Notes under the pieces: model-generated | Databases searched by the model: none | What the model was told of the DNA's origin: nothing | Seen by the model: only the letters and a program-made list of their open reading frames with translations | In this document: positions 32,851 to 43,807 of the stretch, piece after piece | Layout: each line of letters starts with the position of its first letter | How positions within the stretch are numbered: position 1 is the first letter of the stretch | Assembly (NCBI GenBank): GCA_012845835.1 | Contig: JABAKD010000023.1 | Span: forward strand, 10,147,840 to 10,211,839 | Direction of reading: 5' to 3' | Length of the DNA: 64,000 nt | From: Undaria pinnatifida | Taxonomy: Eukaryota > Sar > Phaeophyceae > Laminariales > Alariaceae | Position numbers and translations under genes: made by a program

Positions 32851-35634
32851 AAATCCGGACCTAAAAATGACGGTATAATTCAGGGGTTCTTTTTTTATTA
32901 CCGAAGGGGGTTCCGTGTAACACACGTAGTATACTCGTGAAAAAGGGAGAGAGATAGCACTCGGAGAGCGACGCGCTCGGAGTGCGGTTTTACTCAGCCG
33001 TATTTTCGCTGAAGCACGATCCTAATACAGTTCGGGTCACTCCGACGATGAATCAGGTCGGGGGTACGTAACAGCAAAAACGGAAGCCGCATAAAAAATA
33101 GCTAAAACACGCGTGGGGTATTGAGCGTACTGACGAGGCTCGTGGCACGTTGAATCTTTAACCTTACAGAGGTTTTCAAATAGAACACAGTGCACCGTGA
33201 GAGGATTTTATAAAATAGTACCGATATGATATTGTGGGATGCTCCACGTGTAATACCGTCGTTCGCGCATTCTGGGGTTGAAATCCCTAAAAGAAATAAT
33301 GCACCGTGACAAAGCACAATCATTGTCAACTGTGCAAGTCAGCATTATTTGCAGCGCGTGTTGATTCTCGTGACAAGGCGATTATGGTTGCACGACCATT
33401 TTTGCAAGACGACATGTGCGCAAGCATGATGAAAGCAACGCGTGCAGCATAGAAACGGAGGGGGAGCATTTCCCGTGGTTGCTCGCAAAATTATTGTCAA
33501 GCAACTAACAGCAGAAATGAATGCCTTCAAACAAAAAAAAAAAAGTAAAAAAAGAGAAACAGTTGTTGACTTTCAAGCTTGCGCAGCAACGTTACAATTT
33601 TGAGCAGCGTAGACCCTGCTTCATCGTAAAATTGAAGCGGAGAATGTGTTGAAATTTGGGCATCATCTACCCTATGTCACCAGAAACGGGGAAAAGTAAA
33701 CTCGGTCGGGTTACAAAAATTGGGCAGATCTGAGCAGCGTCTATTCCACTTCATCATACGAGATGGAGATGGGGCAGATGCGAGGGACTTTGATGCTTTT
33801 TGTCGCCAACAAAAAAAGCTTTGTTAGCGTAGAGCCTGTTTTGTTATGGCGTAAAAACTTGGCCGAACGCGGGGGGAGGGGTAATCCAATATTAGAGAGC
33901 GTAGAGCTCGGGCACGACAAATAAACTGGCAAAATGCTCTTACAGCAGGAGCATTTGGGCATGATAGAGCCCATATATAGCTTGAAACTGGTAAGTAAGA
34001 GGCACTGTTACTGCACATTTTCGGATTATGAGAGCAGCATAAGCAGCCGTGCGTGAGACAAAACCGACGGAATTCACATATATGACACTAGTATCCTGGC
34101 AAATTAAGGCAGCATAAAGCCTGTGTATTACAGAAGGCTGGCGAGATACACGTACTACGGCAGTATTTTGTCAATTTTAAACAGCGTAGGTGTGATGCAA
34201 TGGCCAAAATGTACGAAGTGTACGCTAAACAGCAGCATGGTGACATATGGCAACATAGAGCCCTGTATGTCATAAAGCTGGTAAGAATTGCACACTGGAC
34301 AACGGTAATTTGGCCATAGCAGTGCAGGGCCCGTGTATGTCTTATAACTGGAGAGATGGTACGTGCGACACCAGCAGTCAAGCAGCAGTGTATAGAAACA
34401 AAACGAAAGTTTGCACAAAAAAAGTACAAGTAGTAATTCCCCAGGACAAATTTTAGCAGCAGTTACTCGTACGTGCTTGTTAACCAAGCAAGAAACAAGC
34501 AAACAAAGTAGCTAATAACAAAGCAAACAAGGGAAATGCATGAAAAAAAAAAAAAAACGGGGGGGCAAGCCAAAACAACTTTGGGATGGCGGTGGAAACG
34601 GGGTACTACTGGGAGTATCAGGACAAGACGCGACTGTGCATACAGGCCTGAAACCCTAGAAGTCAGACTCGGTACAACACCATACCTGGTGGGGAGGTAG
34701 GGTATGCTACATGACTATGAGGATGTGCCACGTGTCAACCCATACGTGTGTACGTACCACTGCTGTGCTGTGTACGAGGTACACGCAAATTATCTATCAG
34801 CCGCTGTCTCACCATAGGTACGCAAGCAAAAATATTACTATTACGTCGTACCCGATGCCAATCACACGCCGTAAAAATGACACCACCAGCTATGTATGCG
34901 GGCAGAAAAAGAGAAAGAAAAAAACAAGAATTTCGAAAAGTGGGCGGGGTACCTCCCTGGCACCTTGCGTCTAACTCCTGTAAATGAGGGCCTATACCTC
35001 AATCAGCGGAGAACCCAAAAGAGAGCTCTCCTTTTGTTACGTGGTCCTTGTGGGGTCACAGGGATTGGGTCGTTCTTGTACCTACAAGTGTGTTTTGGGG
35101 ATGGTATAGCGCTTTTGGGGTGACGGACGTACTACAGCAGGAGTACGGCGACACGAAAACGTCCAGAGATATCCCGTACCGGAGGATTTGTTTGTACTGA
35201 CGATGTACTCCACGATTTCTGCGAAGCAAAGGTAACAAAGGAGATCGTTTGTAGCACAATACTGGTGCAATACCGGTGCTATCTACCTACGAGGGAGGGG
35301 GAAATACAAGAGTGAGATGAGACGACTGCCTACGGCACTCAACTGCTTGTACTCGATTCTATACTAGATATGACCTATCTATGTGCTGCCAGGCGCAGTT
35401 CGTACGTGGTTGACACACGAATGTTTGATATAAAAAGGGAGGCGAAAGAAAGGACGAAGAACACAAAACAAAACAAAACAAAAAATGACTCCAATAATAT
35501 AGTCTATATCCTGTCTCTCGATATATTATATGTGGTGGCTCACATTATAATAAGGTAAATAGAAACCGAGAAGAGGCGGGGCTGTCGTTCCAAGCTTGAA
35601 GCTCACACGTCGTCAATTCAGCGAGGACGCCATT
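32851..35634. repeat. Interior part 3: AT-richer decayed tandem repeats
   Basis: From 33,580 to 34,400 a degenerate unit of about 80-90 bp recurs with GCAGCGTAGAGCC, CATAAAGCTGGTAAGA and TTTGGGCATGATAGAGCCC variants. The last 35 bases before the right LTR hold the putative primer-binding site. No reading frame looks coding. Confidence 0.55.
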
Positions 35635-36155
35635 TGAGAAGGTGTCGTGGTGCCGGAAGGTGGGAGGAAAAGGACGCAGGGGTATCAGCTTCGCTTGGAG
35701 ACAGCACCGGTTCTTCTTTATAGATTTCTCATTATTGGCGTTGAGCTATGACAAGCTCGAGGAGACAGGAAAGTAGAAGGAGGAGGAGAAGGAGGAGAAG
35801 GAGGAGGAGTAGGAGTTAGAGCACGGGGGTGGCGTGAAGCTCACAGAGTTCGCTTCACCCCAGCAATGCTGCTGTGCTCTCTTCCGGACCTTTACCTATG
35901 GTACGTACAAGGAACGTTCTCCCAGATGTTTTATATTCCCATGAGCGCCTAACGCGCTTACTTGTATCCATCTTGTCCAGGGGAAGAACGTTCGGTTACC
36001 GAGAAAGCTCTGGTGGTATAAACTAGCTAGACTCTACGGCTCATCCGCTCCACTTAGAATATTCCGTTCATGAGAATATTCTTGTGGCCAACAGACCGTG
36101 ACTCTGCGGACTATCTTACCGAATCTATTGCCAGATATACTGACACTGTATTACA
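35635..36155 (-). repeat. LTR (5' LTR if minus) of 14.5-kb element
   Basis: 521 bp, partner of 21,665-22,185, starting TGAGAAGGTGTCG and ending TGTATTACA, followed by TTTG. The two copies have the same length despite about 7% substitution. Confidence 0.9.
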
Positions 36156-36289
36156 TTTGCTCATCATCACAGGACAGGTGGCACTCACTCCTATTTTTCT
36201 GAAAATCAGTTTTCGCGGTGATTGAACACTCTCGAGGTTATCAAAATTATTAGGAGCCTCGGCAAAGCCACGGGGTGCACCTCTCTACT

Positions 36290-37475
36290 GCTGTAGCGTA
36301 CATATATGCCCCATCTACAATCGAAATCGGCCGGAGTATTAAACACTTCTACGCAATTGATATCACGTCAAATTATCTTTCTAGCTATCCATGACGTATC
36401 TTTCATTCACCCCCCTCCCCCCCAACGTTAACTCGTTCCCCACCACCCACACGATCGCCTCAACCTAGAAACACGCGTATAGCAAGCCCCTAGGTACACA
36501 TGTGCGTAATACGCGCGATCGGAGTATCACACACAAACTTGCAAAGACGAATTTCCATCAAAGCTTCGATCTCAAAGCTGGAGTGCATTTTTAAAATATA
36601 TGTGACCTAAACCTCTTGAAAAACCTCCGCCCCCCCCTCTCCCCCGAACCCCTCCCCCCTTCCTTTTTTTTTCGCTCCCTTCTGCTTAAACGCCCCATCT
36701 AACATCGAAAATCTGCCATAGTAATGAACACTTCCACGCACTTGATATCACCTTATAATCTTCTTAAAGCCAGCATTGTCACTGCTGCAATTCACCCCCC
36801 CCCCCCACCCCCCCCAACGCCCCCTCCTTCCCCACCACCCGCGCACCATCGCCCAGACCTAGCACCACGCGTATAGCAAACCCCTACGTCTATGCGTCCT
36901 AAAGATGTTGGTTTTTATGGAACCCTTTCGCCCCCCCCCCCCGCCCCCCCCCCCCCCCCCGCCCCCCCTCACCACCCGCCCCCCCGCCCCCAACCCCCCC
37001 CACCCCCCCCCCACCCCCTCAAACGCGCCGCCCTCTCTTCACTGATTGTACCACTTACAGGATGTTATTTAAAGGTTCACGCACTGATTGAGCTGCCCCC
37101 CGCCCGCCCCCGCCCCGCCTCCCCCCCGCTCAGCCTTGATCAAACCAAGGCCCCTACGCCATTAAAAACTCCGCCCTCCCCTCACCGGTTATTCGACTTA
37201 CAGAATTCACTTGATTAGCTGATGCATTTCCTTCCACAGCTGTTAGATTTTGTCCCCCTCCGAAACGGACTTTATAGTTTCCGCGCACAGACTGCCTAAC
37301 ATCACCCCGTTGACCCTGATAGCTACACTGTAGTTGCAAGGGGAGTCGCCGACCTATATGCTTAATGAGGACACACAACCCGTAATACGCGCGATCGGAG
37401 TACCACACACAGCTCGCAAATATAAGTTTTGACAAAATCGTCGATCTCACAGCCGGAGTGTATTTTCATTTTTGT
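36290..37475 (+). repeat. Repeat A copy, long form
   Basis: A terminal A module appears at about 36,505-36,595, then a complete series of 5', middle and terminal modules runs to about 37,470 (CTCACAGCCGGAGTG). It includes an extreme C-rich block at 36,905-37,020. Confidence 0.8.
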
Positions 37476-39600
37476 AATATATATCTCGGTGCATCTCCTG
37501 CTGGCATCAGGAACACGAGCGCTACAAGAGAGAGAAATCGCAGTTTGGCTGGGCCGTTTTCTCAATGACGGCGCTGCTCAACCCAAAATCGGCACAAATT
37601 CGTTTTTTTATCCAAAACATTTTAGAAAATACCTAGGTCATGGGAGACAGTGGCCTACTGTACAGGGGGGTGTTCACTGCCGGGTGTGAACCATTCGTGC
37701 GAGTGACTCTGTGCCTGACGGCACGAAAATACCTCAAGCCCACGTTTTTCGCGCAGCGTAACGTATCACTCCGTTGCAGCGTAGCTTATCACTCCGTTGC
37801 AGCGTAGCTTATCACTCCGTTGCAGCGTAGCTTACCACTCCATTGCGGATTAACATGGAGAGTTGTCGAAAGTTGAAAAACAACTCGAAAGCGCGAAGGA
37901 ACCGGGGGGTCACTCGCGCGAGTGACCCCGATCCGACTACAAATGTAAGCAACCAAAAGCAGCCCCCCCGCGCTACCGTGGCTTTATTCAAGAGTGATCG
38001 ATCATTCATCAGGGAGACCATCTCATGTTGCGGAAATCGTTTTCTATTGGAGAGAGGAATCGTGGAGTCCCTCAAGTAACCATGGCGACGGTAGCCCCCC
38101 GGGGGGGCTTTTGTTGTCCTTAGTGTACTCTTTCTTTTTACCCACTGGCCGAATCGACCCTGTACCTCCGATAAAATAACCAGGTTGAGAGGATTGGTTC
38201 GGCACGACGTAGCTGTCTTTTCCACCTCGCCGCCTTTCATATATGTTGCCAACCTAAAAGCAGATCGATTGCAGGTTGAGACAACGAATGAATAGGGGGG
38301 TCACTCGCGCGAGTGACTACGAGCCGTTGGCAATAATACCCCCCCCACCCCCCGCAAAAAAACCGCCACCGTAGCCACAGTTACTTGGGCAACCCCAGAA
38401 AAAAAAATTGCAGTCATCCCACGGGAGGGGCATGCAGCAGTAGGTTTCTGAGCTCTCCGAACATAAAGAGACGCGTGCGCTAAGATTGAGGTGCACCACA
38501 TATTTTCTGAGGTTCTTTACTTTAGGAGCTTAAGAGACCTCTCGTTCTTACGCGAAAAACGATTTGCAGAATACAACCGGCGCCGAAGGAAAAATCTCAT
38601 GGCCTCCAGGTACACGAAGAGAATCATCATAGAAAAAAAAATAAACGAATTTCGAACGATTTTGGGTCAGGGAGCCCTGTCATTCTATCATTCAGAAAAC
38701 AAGTTCACACCAAAAGTGCTATCTCTATCGTGGCACGCGTCACGACCAAAAGTCTTTCTCACCGGACTCAAGCGTGGTTTCAAGGAAGTTCGTTCGCGCG
38801 CGACCAAACGGCCAAAAACTATAAACGCTAAAAATCCTAAACAAACGGAATTACTCGTAAAATTATCGAACTAACCGATAGTGTTTGGGCACCTGTGAGG
38901 AGTTCTAAACCAGGCCGAAACGCTTGGCGTAAATCCTGGAAACCCCTGCCGAGAGGTGACTCGCGGTGATGCATATTTTTCGTTGTAGCATATATAATGT
39001 CTCAGCCTGATGCATGGAAACACGGCAAGGGTTCAATCGTTCACTTTTACAGCTCCTCGCTTTGAGTATCTCGACACTACGTCGCCCAACAACCATAATA
39101 CCTGGGAGAAATGTGAAGAGCGTCGACCTAGCTACATGAACAATCTCATGCCCAGGCTGGGTATATAAACGAATAAAAAAAATCAAAGTAAAAGACGCAT
39201 GCAGCCTAAAGTTGTGCACTGCTTTTTTCCGAGGCTCTCTTACTTTCAGAGCTTGAGATTGAGAACAAAAAACTACTCACCAGGGGAAACATCCCATATC
39301 TGGCCTAGGTTTACAACGAAAATCACGCGAGACGAAGATCTATTCCGGACCATTGTTGGCTAAGGGGCCCGGTCAATCAGATACCAATATTAGATGACAA
39401 CTTCTACCTCTATCGTAACACCAGTTTAGGTAAAAATCCAAAACTAATGTTGAATAGAATAGGCCTCAATCCGACGATATGTAGGTCAACACGTCCAACC
39501 ATTTAAAAACATAACACTTTCGAACAAACTATGCTATCCCGATCCCGGCATACGCTGCCCTCAGGATACGAAACCGCATCACCACGAATAGGGCCAGATG
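37476..39600. other. No gene; short palindrome-bearing and tandem repeats
   Basis: Contains a 23-bp tandem array (37,753-37,845, four copies of GCAGCGTAGCTTATCACTCC plus 3 bases). Palindromic TCACTCGCGCGAGTGA cores lie at 37,906-37,929 and 38,300-38,317. Two occurrences of a dispersed CCTCTATCGT motif lie at 38,720 and 39,408. A lysine-rich 127-codon frame at 38,491-38,874 overlaps this repeat sequence and is probably not a gene. Confidence 0.45.
37753..37845 (+). repeat. 23-bp tandem repeat, four copies
   Basis: GCAGCGTA recurs at 37,753, 37,776, 37,799 and 37,822, exactly 23 bases apart. The central copies are identical and the outer ones carry a few changes. Confidence 0.9.
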
Positions 39601-39861
39601 ATGAGTTGGGGGGCTACGTTGGGGGCCCGGGCCCACACTCGAGTGACTGGCCCCCGTTGTCCCTGTGCGCTGCTAAGGTTTAGGGTGCTCTCTTTACACT
39701 TTGCGGTGACGATCCGCACTGTAACATGTCCGGTTACGCCGCGCCAAATAGTCGCTGTGTATACATTAATGTCCGTGAGGCACGGAGGCACTCTTCTTGC
39801 GACAAGCGATGAAAACCCGGAAGTGAAATTTGGCCAGACCCCCACCGTAGCCTAGGGCTGG

Positions 39862-40371
39862 TCAGGAGCACAAAAGCGGGAGCATGGCTATAGAGGCACA
39901 CGAAACGGCGATGACCATGGAACCATCTCCGAAAACGGCAGCACCAGCACCAGTAACGCCCTGGGCCTCGGCGCCGTCACACGCGAATTCGGTCGAACAA
40001 CCCCTATCCTCCAGGGTGCACGCAACAAATCCCATGAACGCCTCGTTCTCTAGGCAGTCGAAGTCCGAGAGGTCATCCAAACAGCACGCGGCGTCCATGC
40101 TACCGTCGCAACTTGAGTCAGCGATTGCATTGCATTCGTCGTACGCCGCGCTGTCCGACCCCGCTGAAAGACAGCTTTGGCAGGTGTCGTCTGAAAAACA
40201 GGCGGCAACCTCCGGCGTGCAAATGGCGACACTGGCGGCTGTTGATGGCGCCGAGGTTGCTGTGACGTCTGTGTCAGACGTTTGAGCACCAGCTCGCTGC
40301 CCGAGCGTTGCCATGGCTAGGAGGAGCAGAATGGATCCCGACCAAAACATCTGGAGGGAGCCGGCGATCAT
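39862..40371 (-). CDS. Small secreted cysteine-rich protein, possibly GPI-anchored
   Basis: A 169-residue single-exon frame from an ATG at 40371 to a TGA at 39,864-39,862. The N-terminus is a clear signal peptide: MIAGSLQMF, then the hydrophobic core SGSILLLLAMATLG and a likely cleavage after RAGA. A Ser/Thr/Ala-rich spacer follows. The mature domain has twelve cysteines, starting CTPEVAACFSDDTCQSC and including a CC pair (DAACCLDD). The C-terminus is a small-residue segment (GVTGAGAAVFGDG) followed by a hydrophobic tail (MVIAVSCASIAMLPLLCS), the usual layout of a GPI-anchor signal. I infer a cell-surface or cell-wall protein held by disulfides. No enzyme motif is visible and I cannot name the family. 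The stop lies within about 10 bases of a dispersed repeat, so the 3' untranslated region is probably repeat-derived. Confidence 0.7.
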   Translation of the reverse strand: MIAGSLQMFWSGSILLLLAMATLGQRAGAQTSDTDVTATSAPSTAASVAICTPEVAACFSDDTCQSCLSAGSDSAAYDECNAIADSSCDGSMDAACCLDDLSDFDCLENEAFMGFVACTLEDRGCSTEFACDGAEAQGVTGAGAAVFGDGSMVIAVSCASIAMLPLLCS

Positions 40372-42040
40372 CACGATGTGGGAGTCCTCTTGACGTGGAG
40401 TCCTGAAGGTGCTGACTCCGAAACGCTGCAGTAGGTAGACGGCACGAGACGCGAAGGGGGTATCATGACATTAGAGAGTAGTTCGTTCATCGCGCAAAAA
40501 AGATGTTTCAGGTAACGTATTTTCAGCGTAAAACCCCCACTATCACTGCGGAAATTGGGCCATCACACGAAACAAACGGCTAACGTTATCCTCCGGAGTG
40601 TACTTTGTTGGCGCGGGGTAAGAAACGGTTGTTTGACGTTGCGGTGCCCGTCTTCAAACCGAAAAGAAACGACCAAAACGGTAGTCATGTTCGCAAGGGT
40701 TGCTCGGATGATGGCGGGAAGCAAGTCGCTCGCAAGCAACCCCTTGCCTTAGTCTTCGTCCCCGCTCCACACAAGATTGGGTCGGTAACATGCGTCCGAG
40801 AAAAGAAAAAAAGGGAAAGAGAGACGAACACCGTTTATAACAATCTTTCTCGACGGTCTTCCCACGGTAGGAGCTGGCCGTTTCAGCTTCTCAAGTGAGT
40901 ACTTACGATGGTTGGTCTGATGATTTTACGAGTACTAATGTTTTAGGACTAACTAAAATGCATAGATGTTTTGGTCAGGTTTGCGTGCTTGAATGGCTTC
41001 GAAGCATTGCTTCAGGGGTGAGACATTGGGTTCGCGTGCTTGAATGCCTTCGAAGCAATGCGTGAGGTGAGGCATTGAGCTCCTCGTATTCGGAGCCCGT
41101 GACCTTCCAAGCCACGTAAGCAGGTTCTAAGCGTTTTTTGTTCTCCTATCATAAAGAGCTCAATATCTCACCATCAGCCCAAAAATGACTTTAGAAGACA
41201 TTCGAGTCGTTCTGCGGTAGTACCCCGAGCTTTTCTTTGACGAAATCGCCGGCTTTGAAACCAGCTCCCGGCCGTATCTCATGAAAAACGGTGCTTCTTA
41301 CCCCCTCACGTAATAATTCGACAGTCTATCGCCCCTCACGTGAAAGTATGCGATGACTGCGTTTTTCAAGGGATCCTTCCTCGTGCCGGGCAGCCATGAA
41401 ACGATCGTTAAAGAATATCGCCTGTATTTTGGTCGGGGTCATCGTAAAACCAGTCATTCAATCGTGCAACCGGACCGCCCGCATTCCTGAGGCACTAGTC
41501 CTACAAACAACCATTCATTGTGCTCGTAACAAGTACCATGCCAAGCGATAGATCCACGATATCGAGGAGCTCGATCGCGGTCAGAAGTGCAATATGTAAA
41601 CAAAAACTGCAAGACCTCTAGACTATACCGCGGGGCGACTTATCCGCTTCCGCTGCACCACCCCTGCGGTGGGTTCGGATGACTGCTGTTGATATCTTGG
41701 ATTAAGAGCGCTGGATGCGTGATACACAGTAAAAGTACATCATATATTTCCTAGAGGGCTTTCATTTTTCGTAGCTCTACACGCCCCACACAAACTGACT
41801 TTGGCCAAATCGGAATACGTGCAACCTGATGGTGAAGAACTCACGTGCCTTAGGGTGAACAAAAAAAAACATATTTCCAAAAACAAAAAAATGCGTCAGT
41901 ATAGAATAGGATTGCGATGACTTCGGGTTAATTAGAAGCTCGCCTCGTCATCCAATCCAGAAAAAAACAAAAATAGCCAAAAGCGGACTGCCGAACATCT
42001 CAATCGACGCGTGCTACGATAGAGTTAGCGTAGTTTGGCC
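40372..42040. other. No gene; diverged short elements
   Basis: A short repeat built on GTGCTTGAATGCCTTCGAAG is tandemly doubled at about 40,983-41,090. A diverged copy of the D element lies at 41,205-41,460. GTGCTACGATAGAG occurs at 42,011. No coding frame is convincing. The first 150 bases upstream of 40,371 should hold the promoter of the secreted-protein gene, but no TATA-like motif stands out. Confidence 0.45.
41205..41460. mobile_element. MITE-like element D3, diverged
   Basis: GAGCTTTTCTTTGACGAAATC and CGGCTTTGAAACCAGCTCCC match the inverted inner end of D1. The far side (CGTTAAAGAATATCGCC) matches the other end. Termini are degraded. Confidence 0.5.
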
Positions 42041-42049
42041 GTTTCGGTT

Positions 42050-42810
42050 TTAGCTGAATGACCGGGTTAGGTACGCGCTGCGCCAAGCATATACATGGCC
42101 TAACGTATTTGCGTCAGTGAGGCACAGGGTCACTCGTCCGAGTGACCGAAATCCATCAAGTAAGACGGGGGTGCTCCCCTCGCCGTAACCTCGGCCCAGT
42201 TGAGGAAGGCGACGCGCCAGGCTACGGTGCCATAAGGGTTCCTTTAGGGTCCGTTTCTGCGTTGGCTCGGGGTCACTCGCGCGAGTAACCTCTTTGTTCC
42301 TCTGCGGTGTTAGGTTTTGTTGATGGTACAACTTTACCATAATCAACCCGCAATGGAATGAGTATCTTCGGACGCAGCCCAGAAAAATCGCTTAAATCCT
42401 TCTTGTCCGTGAGGTACTGAGCCATTCGTCCGAGTGGCTCAATTCTGGTACTGAAAATGGGGGGGATAGTCCGTTGCCTTGGTGTTATGGATACGTACTT
42501 GGTATTAATATTGCCCACGAAAGACCAAATCTACGGTCGGGGGGTGGGTCCCTTCCGATTTTTTTTTTTTTCAATTGGCTCGGGGTCATTCGCGAGAGTG
42601 ACCCCATCCTGTTCCTTGCGGTCATAAGCTTTCGTGCTGTTTAAAATGTTTCGATATCAATCACTAATAGCATTTGGTTAGCCCACTAAGTCGCGCCAAA
42701 CTACCCCCCTTACGTGTTTTAGTCAGTGAGATGTACAGAGTCACTCGTGCGACTGGCGCTAATCCGACAGTGAAAAGGGGGGGGGTACTCCGTGCCATAG
42801 CCTTGCTCGA
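42050..42810. repeat. Tandem repeat with palindromic cores, period about 150/300 bp
   Basis: Five TCACTCG...CGAGTGA-type cores lie at 42,128, 42,271, 42,419, 42,582 and 42,737. Odd-numbered ones share a GTSAGTGAGGYAC-like left context; even-numbered ones share TTGGCTCGGGGTCA. This makes a higher-order unit of about 300 bp. No coding frame. Confidence 0.6.
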
Positions 42811-43460
42811 AATCACTCAAATTTAGTGAACCGGAAGGGCAACTAGATGCCCAAATCCGTGGTTCTCTAGGTCTAAAACAACGTTATTTCTCGTTGCGAA
42901 GCAAGAATGGAGGTATGACCAACTGGGGTTGACGATCCGAGTCGCCCCACCGTAGCGGGAGTCGCCTCTTTTAGGCGAAAACGATCTGAGCTGTCCGATT
43001 CAGCTCTCCAAGTGCCAAGTGTGGATCGCCATCTCCCGTAAACACGACCAAGATCGCTTTAATCGAGAAAATCTGCTTTGAGACTAGCGCATAGATGTTT
43101 TTGGTCGAGTGTTGCGCGAACGAATGCCCTTGAAGCCACGTTTCGCGTGAGATGTCAAGCTCCTTGTGTGAGGAGCTCACGAACTTCTGCGCTGCTCCCT
43201 TGTTGCCGTGGGATGACTCGTCCAGGTCATTCAGAAAACGTGTGGCCGACGAGCGCCATCTACGTCCAGTTTTTGCGCCTAAAGTATGAAAGGGTATACG
43301 TCTATCATTGATTAGGATACCATCTGAAACGTGCAGCGCTTTGTGTCAACATGAAAAAAAATGATGGTGATTTCCACAATCAAAAGCTCCAGACCACGAA
43401 AGGAAGAAGCGTAAAACTATGAATCCAACAGCCAACAAATACGACTGCCTTTTTCATTTC
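42811..43460. other. No gene; short dispersed repeat
   Basis: 42,950-43,200 resembles 40,840-41,050 (GCATAGATGTTTTTGGTC, CGAATGCCCTTGAAGC, GAGATGTCAAGCTCC). The rest is unexplained. Confidence 0.4.
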
Positions 43461-43807
43461 TTTTTTTTTTTCATTCCCATTTAGTATCCTCGCAGTGCTC
43501 TAGCGCTCCCTCCGAGGCGTACCTCAGATTCGTGGTCACATAGCGGGCCCTTTTTTCCCCCCTCCCCACTACGGTACGTGCCGCAACATTTATCTCCAGA
43601 ATAACTCGGAAGTGTATTCCCTCGTCGACTCGCGTCGAAGTCGTGCCTACCGACGCTGCTATTAATTGGCGCTCTCGACAGCTGATGATCCTGTTTTTCG
43701 CATTTTGCAAAATATATTCAAAAATCACAACACGGTGGAAATCGAACTCAAGGGCCATCGCGAGTAGAGTATCCGAGGTTAACCACTAGACCACCGGGGC
43801 AACCGGC
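43461..43807 (-). mobile_element. tRNA-headed SINE, copy 1
   Basis: On the minus strand the element begins GCCGGTTGCCCCGGTGGTC. It has an A-box-like TGGTCTAGTGG and a B-box-like GAGTTCGATTTCC at tRNA spacing. The body of about 260 bp includes GACGCGAGTCGACGAGGGAA and GGGCCCGCTATGTGACC, and the copy ends in a poly-A tail (T run at 43,461-43,471 on the plus strand). No protein is encoded; a LINE would have to supply the machinery. A second copy is at 52,088-52,419. Confidence 0.85.

Larger units (their letters stand above)
21665..36155 (-). mobile_element. 14.5-kb non-coding LTR element (LARD-like)
   Basis: Direct repeats of 521 bp at 21,665-22,185 and 35,635-36,155 flank a 13.4-kb interior. 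The repeats end in TG...CA (TG...CG in the left copy), and TTTG lies immediately outside both ends, consistent with a 4-bp target duplication. Two bases inside the right repeat, on the minus strand, TGGCGTCCTCGCTGAATT resembles a tRNA primer-binding site, so the element is probably on the minus strand. The LTRs differ at about 35 of 521 positions by eye (about 7%), so it is old. No gag, protease, integrase or reverse transcriptase signature is seen on either strand. The interior is mostly decayed tandem repeats. It fits the large retrotransposon derivative (LARD) class; family relationship unknown. Confidence 0.8.

Noticed and set aside
37901-37930. Palindromes considered as CRISPR repeats or bacterial terminators
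   Set aside because: No regular spacers, no cas genes, no U tract, and a clearly eukaryotic context.
38491-38874. 127-codon lysine/arginine-rich plus-strand frame
   Set aside because: Starts at a non-ATG codon and overlaps dispersed repeat sequence. No recognisable basic domain.
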